Made by a program: the position numbers and the translations under genes. DNA of 55,662 nucleotides from a virus. Position 1 is the first letter of the stretch. Every line of letters begins with the position of its first letter. Under the pieces are notes generated by a model, which did not search any database, was not told the DNA's origin, and saw only the letters and a program-made list of their open reading frames with translations. The stretch covers positions 1 to 55,662 of IMG/VR virus record IMGVR_UViG_3300011430_000013. One strand, given 5' to 3'. Positions 51,172-55,662 of this stretch are shown in pieces.

Positions 51172-51511
51172 TTTTGTTAAACTGTTTTGAGTTTTTATTC
51201 CATGTTGCTAACCTTCGGCTGATGTCGAATACTTTTTGCATTTCAAATTTCATCTTTTTACCGTTAGGGCTATGTTCTGACCAATAATTTACGAACTCAA
51301 TTAGCATTTCGTCTGAATACTCATGCCTGAATAACGATACATCGGATATGAATTTGGCTTTGCGGTTTTCAATATTGTCTTTTCGGGTTTCGATAAACGA
51401 ATGAGCATAGGCTATAATCCTCTGTTCTAATAAGTTCCGGTATTCGTTAGTAACATTCTCAAAGGTCTGTTGCACGTCATCGGCAATTTCTTTTGCGGTC
51501 AGCTTATCCAT
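51116..51511 (-). CDS. Bacteroidota phage replication-region protein
   Basis: 131 residues. Helical, with FVNYWSEHSPNGKKMKFEMQ followed by KVFDISRRLATWNKN, a conserved stretch I recall from Bacteroidota prophage replication regions. Likely helps load or position replication proteins. Its overlap with the next gene suggests joint expression. Confidence 0.5.
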   Translation of the reverse strand: MDKLTAKEIADDVQQTFENVTNEYRNLLEQRIIAYAHSFIETRKDNIENRKAKFISDVSLFRHEYSDEMLIEFVNYWSEHSPNGKKMKFEMQKVFDISRRLATWNKNSKQFNKNGNGDSKSIEQQIAEKIG

Positions 51512-51538
51512 TTGGAGGTTATGGTTAGGAGATTCATT

Positions 51539-51850
51539 TTATTCTTGCATCCATTCTTCAAATGTAAATTTATAATGGATTGTAAAGTTAAGTTTTGCGG
51601 GCAACACTATGTTGTGGTCTTCCTTTTGATAGCGGGCAAACATAGTATATAGGGCTTGCGCTTTTTTAATTAGTTCGTCCTCATTCCACGAATCAACCTG
51701 AATAACAATTCCGCTCAATTCTTTAATGTAGGCACATAGGTAAAAAACATATTCATCTTTTTTCTCAATAAACTCCTCGTCTTTTATTACATTCAGAATT
51801 ACGTCCGTTGTACCCGCATTGGCAAATTTTTTAACGTCCTCTTGTGTCAT
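51539..51850 (-). CDS. Hypothetical protein
   Basis: 103 residues, acidic, helical (TTDVILNVIKDEEFIEKKDE). Not recognised. Confidence 0.5.
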   Translation of the reverse strand: MTQEDVKKFANAGTTDVILNVIKDEEFIEKKDEYVFYLCAYIKELSGIVIQVDSWNEDELIKKAQALYTMFARYQKEDHNIVLPAKLNFTIHYKFTFEEWMQE

Positions 51851-51890
51851 TTATTGTATTTCTCATAATGGGCAGTTGCTTGACGTTAGT

Positions 51891-52142
51891 TTATTCTTCA
51901 TCTGCTTCGCTTTCCAATTCGTTCCATTGTTCACCACAAATCTCCTCTACGTCCGTCCACTGTTGTAGATTCTGAATAAACAATCCTCCTATTTCTTCAC
52001 GATTTTTCCAAAGATAGTCGTCAAGGCTTGTCCCGTTTTCTTTTGCTTCGGCAGCATCCTCTTTATTTTGCTCTAAAAAATCGCCAATAATTTCTTTTAC
52101 GTGGGTGTCGAAATCTTCATCGGTGGTGTGAATAGTTCTCAT
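51891..52142 (-). CDS. Hypothetical acidic protein
   Basis: 83 residues, strongly acidic (Glu/Asp clusters, ESEADEE end). The acidic, helical type is seen in DNA-mimic or inhibitor proteins, but nothing specific supports that here. Confidence 0.5.
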   Translation of the reverse strand: MRTIHTTDEDFDTHVKEIIGDFLEQNKEDAAEAKENGTSLDDYLWKNREEIGGLFIQNLQQWTDVEEICGEQWNELESEADEE

Positions 52143-52146
52143 AGTT

Positions 52147-52308
52147 TTATTTTTTTACAAGTTTAAGTAAGTGAATTTCAAGATAGTTGTTGAGAGAGGG
52201 GCAAGTAGATTTTTCAGCAAGCTCCTGCAATTTCTTTTTTAAGAATTTGTTTTTTGCCTGCGGGCGCACTACTATTAGCCCTGTATTATCTCTTTTGGTT
52301 TTGTTCAT
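52147..52308 (-). CDS. Small DNA-binding-type protein
   Basis: 53 residues from MNKTKRDNTGLIVVRPQAKN. The longer frame from 52383 crosses the promoter. A basic strand followed by helices (FLKKKLQELAEKSTCP) resembles small ribbon-helix-helix proteins. It could regulate the divergent RNA gene at 52447 and this operon. Confidence 0.5.
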   Translation of the reverse strand: MNKTKRDNTGLIVVRPQAKNKFLKKKLQELAEKSTCPSLNNYLEIHLLKLVKK

Positions 52309-52326
52309 TGTATAATAATTATTGTG

Positions 52327-52357
52327 CAAATGTATAACCATTTTTTGATTTGCCAAA
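52327..52357 (-). promoter_or_regulatory. Consensus promoter for the early operon
   Basis: On the minus strand TTTG (52357-52354), exactly 19 nt, TACATTTG (52334-52327). It drives the gene at 52308. Divergent from the RNA promoter at 52411-52441. Confidence 0.75.
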
Positions 52358-52410
52358 TTATTTCTTAAAATAGTTATTAACACCCCCTGTTAAAAATATT
52401 TTCTTACAAA

Positions 52411-52441
52411 TTTGTTTATTTCATTTATTTGCTTAATTTTG
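52411..52441 (+). promoter_or_regulatory. Exact consensus promoter for the noncoding RNA
   Basis: TTTG (52411-52414), exactly 19 nt, TAATTTTG (52434-52441), a perfect TTTG-N19-TAnnTTTG. Transcription should begin near 52446. No ORF follows on this strand. Confidence 0.8.
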
Positions 52442-52446
52442 CACCA

Positions 52447-52975
52447 CCTAAAATAACCAAACCCAAAAGTTCAATGCTGTCCATTGAATACACAAAGATA
52501 GTACTCCCGTCCGCTTCTTCGCAGACAAACGAGCCCGTCAATTATTGGACAGCAATAAATTGGCGGGTTTTCGCTTTTTTAGCGGTGTAATTAAATCTGT
52601 TTCGCACACGGGCAACCGCCATCTTGGATGCCTAAATGAAAGTTAAGGTTGACCTATCATAGTCAGACATGAAGCGATAATGCACTAATAAATGGCTTGT
52701 GCTAAACCCATTCAAAGTTCTGATGACAGCAAACCGGAAAATGTCCTGCTCTGTTCCAACATAACAACAGGCGACTGATACCTAAAGAGGGTTTGAATCC
52801 GGTGATGCTCACGTAAAAAACAGTAATCAGGGGCGTGGAATGATAATATACCAGTGCTGTTAAAGATGATTAACAATAACAGCAAGCTTCTATTCAGGGC
52901 ATTAAACCCCTCTATCAGGAGAAGATGTTGATATTACACAGCAAACAAAAAAACATCAAAAAAAGTACCCCCTAT
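52447..52975 (+). ncRNA. Large structured noncoding RNA candidate
   Basis: About 530 nt without a gene on either strand, starting at a perfect promoter. Helices found by eye: 52470-52476/52482-52488 (loop CTGTC); 52509-52514/52521-52526; 52534-52543/52558-52567 (terminator-like, T run after it, loop GGACAGC); 52582-52586/52615-52619; 52682-52685/52699-52702; ACCGGA/TCCGGT 52733-52738/52798-52803 enclosing two further hairpins; 52810-52813/52834-52837; GCTGTTA/TAACAGC 52856-52862/52877-52883; CTTCT/AGAAG 52887-52891/52920-52924. I cannot assign it to ROOL, GOLLD or another known family. A short form could end at about 52580. The 3' end is uncertain. Confidence 0.6.
52534..52580 (+). terminator. 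Internal terminator-like hairpin
   Basis: CCCGTCAATT (52534-52543) pairs with AATTGGCGGG (52558-52567), followed by TTTT and then TTTTTT at 52575-52580. It could end a short RNA of about 135 nt or act as a switchable attenuator, because its loop pairs with the loop of the hairpin at 52470. Confidence 0.5.
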
Positions 52976-52987
52976 TCCTGTAATAGC

Positions 52988-53149
52988 TTAGATGGTGTTG
53001 TTTTTTAAAATCTTTTCAATGTGGCTTAGGCAGGATTCCGCTGGCTTGCCCATAGCCTCATAACAACTAATTATACCAAGTATAGCCCGCCACATTTCAG
53101 TCCCTTCTATGCCATTAGCCATTGTTTTTTTAAGTGTTTCGTAGTCCAT
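52988..53149 (-). CDS. Hypothetical small protein
   Basis: 53 residues, MDYETLKKTMANGIEGTEMW start, soluble and helical. It sits between the RNA region and the DnaA-like gene and is read towards the RNA. Not recognised. Confidence 0.5.
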   Translation of the reverse strand: MDYETLKKTMANGIEGTEMWRAILGIISCYEAMGKPAESCLSHIEKILKNNTI

Positions 53150-53205
53150 CTTTAAATTATTTTAATGTTCCGTTTTTTAATTTCTGCTTTTTCCTGTAAT
53201 TGTAG

Positions 53206-53622
53206 TTAGCAAACAATACCGCTTCGGGGTGAATCTTTTAATATTTTTTGCAGCCTTGCAATTTCTGAATAATGATATTGTATTTTCTTTTCTATGTCGT
53301 TGGGCTGAACGGTTGCATTTATTAATACCCGGAATTTGTTAAAATCTTGCCTTAGCCCGGCAGCTAAAGCCCCCCTTGTGTAGTTTTTCATAAGATTCAT
53401 AATAGAGGCATGGTCTCGGTTAAGCATAAAACCCACTTGCGCATAAGAAAACCCTTTAGCGCGGAAATAACACGACATTAACGCCCGCTGATAAACAATA
53501 TCTGTTTCCCTGCATTCGGATAAAACCCTGTTTATATTTAACCAAACAGAATATGCTTCAAAAAACTCTACGCACAAATGAAGCTCATCCAATAATTCGG
53601 TTTCCGGGATAGCGGTTCTCAT
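53206..53622 (-). CDS. DnaA C-terminal-domain-like protein
   Basis: 138 residues. RALMSCYFRAKGFSYAQVGFML then NRDHASIMNLMKN match the DNA-binding helix-turn-helix of DnaA domain IV (normally GRDHTTV). There is no AAA+ part, so it is a stand-alone DnaA-like DNA binder. It lies within 1 kb of the noncoding region that could hold an origin. Confidence 0.65.
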   Translation of the reverse strand: MRTAIPETELLDELHLCVEFFEAYSVWLNINRVLSECRETDIVYQRALMSCYFRAKGFSYAQVGFMLNRDHASIMNLMKNYTRGALAAGLRQDFNKFRVLINATVQPNDIEKKIQYHYSEIARLQKILKDSPRSGIVC

Positions 53623-53632
53623 GGTTTATGGT

Positions 53633-53893
53633 TTATATTTTATCCAATATGTTTAACTTAGCAGTGAAGTAATCCCATTCCTCATTTAGTGCCTCAAACG
53701 AAAATTCATAATTAAAAAGTTCGCACATCTTCCGAAGCTGATTTCTGTTTACTGTATGCGTAATCTTTTTGTCAATGTCTTTACCGCTTTCCAGAGTATT
53801 AAACATTTGCCCACATTCAAATCCATTTGTGAACGATTCTGATTCATCATCAAACGGCATTAGGGATTGGTAATCGTCTTTATATCTTTTCAT
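53633..53893 (-). CDS. Hypothetical protein
   Basis: 86 residues (MKRYKDDYQSLMPFDDESES). Helical second half. Coupled to the small ORF upstream by ATGA. Not recognised. Confidence 0.5.
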   Translation of the reverse strand: MKRYKDDYQSLMPFDDESESFTNGFECGQMFNTLESGKDIDKKITHTVNRNQLRKMCELFNYEFSFEALNEEWDYFTAKLNILDKI

Positions 53894-53982
53894 TTATATT
53901 TTACATTCGTTACTTTCATATCATCATCCACCTCAATGTACTCCCAACCTTGTTCGTGTTTTATGGGATAGAGTTTTTTCAT
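53890..53982 (-). CDS. Very small hypothetical protein
   Basis: 30 residues (MKKLYPIKHEQGWEYIEVDD). The stop overlaps the next start as ATGA, the only support beyond the open frame. Confidence 0.35.
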   Translation of the reverse strand: MKKLYPIKHEQGWEYIEVDDDMKVTNVKYK

Positions 53983-54021
53983 TTTGTTATAAGATTTGGG
54001 TGTTCGTAAATATTTATAAAC

Positions 54022-54273
54022 TTAATCCCTTCCCCATCGTTCTCTGTTATCTGCCTCTTGCACATCGTCATCAGCAAAGGACACAACAGTACATTTTGCG
54101 GGTATAAATGCGTCGACATCATCAGCATAACCCCATTTTTCTCCATTATCGTTATACATCCACGTGTGTTCACCTATTCCCTCGCTAACCCATTGTTCAT
54201 CTCGGTCTTTAAAGCCAACATATACAGTATTATGACAATCATGCGTAGCGATAAATTTAGTTTCTTTGCTCAT
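54022..54273 (-). CDS. Hypothetical protein
   Basis: 83 residues, strand-rich and Trp/Asp-rich (CHNTVYVGFKDRDEQW). Not recognised. Early operon. Confidence 0.5.
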   Translation of the reverse strand: MSKETKFIATHDCHNTVYVGFKDRDEQWVSEGIGEHTWMYNDNGEKWGYADDVDAFIPAKCTVVSFADDDVQEADNRERWGRD

Positions 54274-54292
54274 GTGTTTTGGGGGTTAAGAA

Positions 54293-54508
54293 TTATCCAT
54301 TATCGTTATGTGAGGCGTGAAAATTTAGCGCAGCAATAATTCCCTTTTTTGTTGGGGTTATTTCAATGGTGGTTATTTCTTTATCCCAGCCATCATCCCA
54401 AACACCTTCTGCATTTTTTTTTCTTGATTCTGCATCTTTTAATGAGCTTGTAAAATAAAATCCCGCACTTGATTCATTGACCTTGAAAGCCACTTTATAT
54501 ATTTTCAT
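54293..54508 (-). CDS. Hypothetical protein
   Basis: 71 residues (MKIYKVAFKVNESSAGFYFT), small mixed fold. Overlaps the upstream gene by 4 nt (ATGA). Unknown. Confidence 0.5.
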   Translation of the reverse strand: MKIYKVAFKVNESSAGFYFTSSLKDAESRKKNAEGVWDDGWDKEITTIEITPTKKGIIAALNFHASHNDNG

Positions 54509-54888
54509 AGTTTTTTAAGTATCACAAATTTCGATTCAGGCTTGAAGATTATTCCGTTTGCCTGTAAGAGCGTTCTAAAACTTTCTTCTTTGGTTTCAAC
54601 GCAGTTATGAAGGTGTCCCCTGAATAAAATGTAATCCTGATATTCGCCATTATCCCACTTTTCCACAAACTCCTCCACATCAAAATCAATGTCGGATTGT
54701 GTGCAAGTGCCGAGAAACTCATAATCTTCTTTTGGTATTTCAATAAAGCCGTGTCCCTCATTTGATTTTTCAAGCCGATATGATATGACGGTTTTATTAT
54801 TAATAAGATTTTTACATAAATGACTGTAAGAATTTTCAGGCACTTCCACAACTATTATCGTCCCTGATGCGGTTTGGATGGAGGTCAT
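54505..54888 (-). CDS. Hypothetical protein
   Basis: 127 residues from MTSIQTASGTIIVVEVPENS; this ATG overlaps the previous stop (ATGA), while the upstream Met at 54939 lies inside that gene. Strand-rich start, DFDVEEFVEKW helix in the middle. I recall similar short proteins in Bacteroidota phages, function unknown. Confidence 0.55.
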   Translation of the reverse strand: MTSIQTASGTIIVVEVPENSYSHLCKNLINNKTVISYRLEKSNEGHGFIEIPKEDYEFLGTCTQSDIDFDVEEFVEKWDNGEYQDYILFRGHLHNCVETKEESFRTLLQANGIIFKPESKFVILKKL

Positions 54889-55247
54889 GGCTTTTTTCTT
54901 TCGTTGTATAATTTTATAAATTCTGTAACAGCAATCCATGTTGCCCCAATTTTAGTGTCGGCAGTATAAAATCCTCGTTTGTTGATTTCGTTTACGTTAT
55001 TTTCCTTCTCCCATTCATCAATAGAGCAAGAGCATCCACGAATACTCATCAGGTAAGTAGCTTCAATCTTTTCCACCACAGGCATAAGAAAATCCCAAGA
55101 GCAATCATATTTACAATACTCCGAAACAGGAGTGTCCTGCTCAAATAGGAATCTTATTGTAGGCACTATTCCGTTTTTATAATATACTTCAAAATCCATA
55201 AATTTTGCAATCAGTATATTCCCATTAATCGTTTCTTCTCTGGTCAT
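54885..55247 (-). CDS. Hypothetical protein
   Basis: 120 residues. EYCKYDCSWDFLMPVVEKIEA and later IAVTEFIKLYNE match a recurring small protein type in Bacteroidota phage early regions (DWNxLMxVVEKIE-like). Unknown function. Confidence 0.55.
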   Translation of the reverse strand: MTREETINGNILIAKFMDFEVYYKNGIVPTIRFLFEQDTPVSEYCKYDCSWDFLMPVVEKIEATYLMSIRGCSCSIDEWEKENNVNEINKRGFYTADTKIGATWIAVTEFIKLYNERKKP

Positions 55248-55287
55248 CTTATTTTATTGTTAATGTAATTGGTGTATTCTTCGGGGG

Positions 55288-55494
55288 TTATCCGTTTTTA
55301 TTAAACACATTTCCGTGTCCTGCGCTGCAATAAAAAACTCTTGATTTATCTGTCCTTCTGTCAAATTGAGCCTGATTAATAATAAATGGATTCCCGCAAT
55401 TACAGCAGTAATATGTATGGTGGTTGAATGGTTTTAAATTTGAAACAGTTCGCTTCAATTCTTTCAACTCTATTTCTAATTCACGTTTGGTCAT
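55288..55494 (-). CDS. Zinc-ribbon small protein with coiled coil
   Basis: 68 residues. N-terminal coiled coil (MTKRELEIELKELKRTVSNL), then CCNCG and FYCSAGH, a CxxC...CxxxH-type zinc ribbon. A common phage early-region protein type; role unknown. Confidence 0.6.
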   Translation of the reverse strand: MTKRELEIELKELKRTVSNLKPFNHHTYYCCNCGNPFIINQAQFDRRTDKSRVFYCSAGHGNVFNKNG

Positions 55495-55513
55495 TGTTAA
55501 TTGAGTTAGGGGG

Positions 55514-55662
55514 TTATCGTATTTGGTAATAATGGTTGGGTTTATTGTAGCGTTCCATCACCTTTTCGTCCGTCTTTATCAGGTAGCCTTTATGGTATAG
55601 GTTAGTGCAGCTTCTTCTTACGCTTGATTCATGGAACTTTAGCGCATCTGCCGCTTGCAGGG
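55514..55662 (-). CDS. HTH-type protein, cut by the window edge
   Basis: Only the C-terminal 48 residues are present. LQAADALKFHESSVRRSCTN followed by LYHKGYLIKTDE and YYQIR is a winged helix-turn-helix pattern of the kind that reads A-x-x-L...S-V-R-R...L-x-x-x-G-x-L. Its start lies beyond 55662. Probably regulatory. Confidence 0.55.
   Translation of the reverse strand, partial: LQAADALKFHESSVRRSCTNLYHKGYLIKTDEKVMERYNKPNHYYQIR

Noticed and set aside
52780-52805. tRNA T-arm in the noncoding RNA (GGGTTTGAATCC)
   Set aside because: Only two inner base pairs fit, there is no acceptor stem or anticodon arm around it, and the bases belong to the ACCGGA/TCCGGT junction.
1-55662. Stop-codon reassignment as in crAss-like phages
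   Set aside because: Genes here end with TAA, TAG and TGA alike, and core genes contain no in-frame stops, so the standard code applies; the UAA case at 11053 is a single site.

Overview
The window is most likely a tailed (caudovirus) phage or prophage of a Bacteroidota host. Two things point to the host. Gene starts lack strong Shine-Dalgarno sites, and the clearest promoters fit the Bacteroidota consensus (TTTG, about 19 nt, TAnnTTTG) at roughly 1917, 41446, 44487, 44566, 45916, 52334 and 52434. The phage identity comes from a terminase pair, portal-like and capsid-like proteins, a tape measure protein and two beta-helix tail spikes on one strand. No tRNA, rRNA or CRISPR array was seen, and no DNA polymerase or helicase lies in the window.

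Layout. 1-1630: a DNA cytosine methyltransferase and an ASCH-domain gene, each bounded by short complementary ends and stem-loops that look like integron/attC-type cassettes. 1890-3870: small genes behind a promoter with a palindromic operator, then a complete tyrosine recombinase and a small ORF, closed by two terminators (3910-4023). 4040-4969: a glycoside-hydrolase-like protein facing the opposite way. 4961-41309 (minus strand): one very long, tightly packed late operon read right to left. It starts with about 8 kb of glycosyltransferases and methyltransferases, then terminases, then tail genes (including a probable -1 frameshift gene and the tape measure), then portal, head morphogenesis, scaffold and capsid, then neck/tail proteins, tail spikes, lipoprotein/outer-membrane genes and a lysis-like end containing a PAS-domain membrane protein.

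41400-46700 is an accessory island: short genes in alternating orientation, many with their own consensus promoter. It includes an AAA-ATPase / unknown / ClpP-like protease operon (44448 to 41909) and an IS1595-type transposase. 46890-48701 holds small plus-strand unknowns. 48698-55662 (minus strand) is the early/replication module: DUF1064 nuclease-like, HNH-like, Bacteroidota-type replication proteins, a DnaA-C-terminal-like protein and many small unknowns; the last gene runs off the right edge.

The most striking unexplained element is a roughly 530-nt gene-free stretch (about 52447-52975, plus strand) behind an exact consensus promoter. It folds on paper into many short helices and has two hairpin loops perfectly complementary to each other. 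I interpret it as a large structured noncoding RNA. Other unusual points are a probable programmed -1 frameshift at a T9 run (29861-29869), an in-frame Ig-like extension after a UAA stop (10585-11610), a long second open frame inside the methyltransferase gene, and a DnaJ-type zinc motif inserted in the portal protein.
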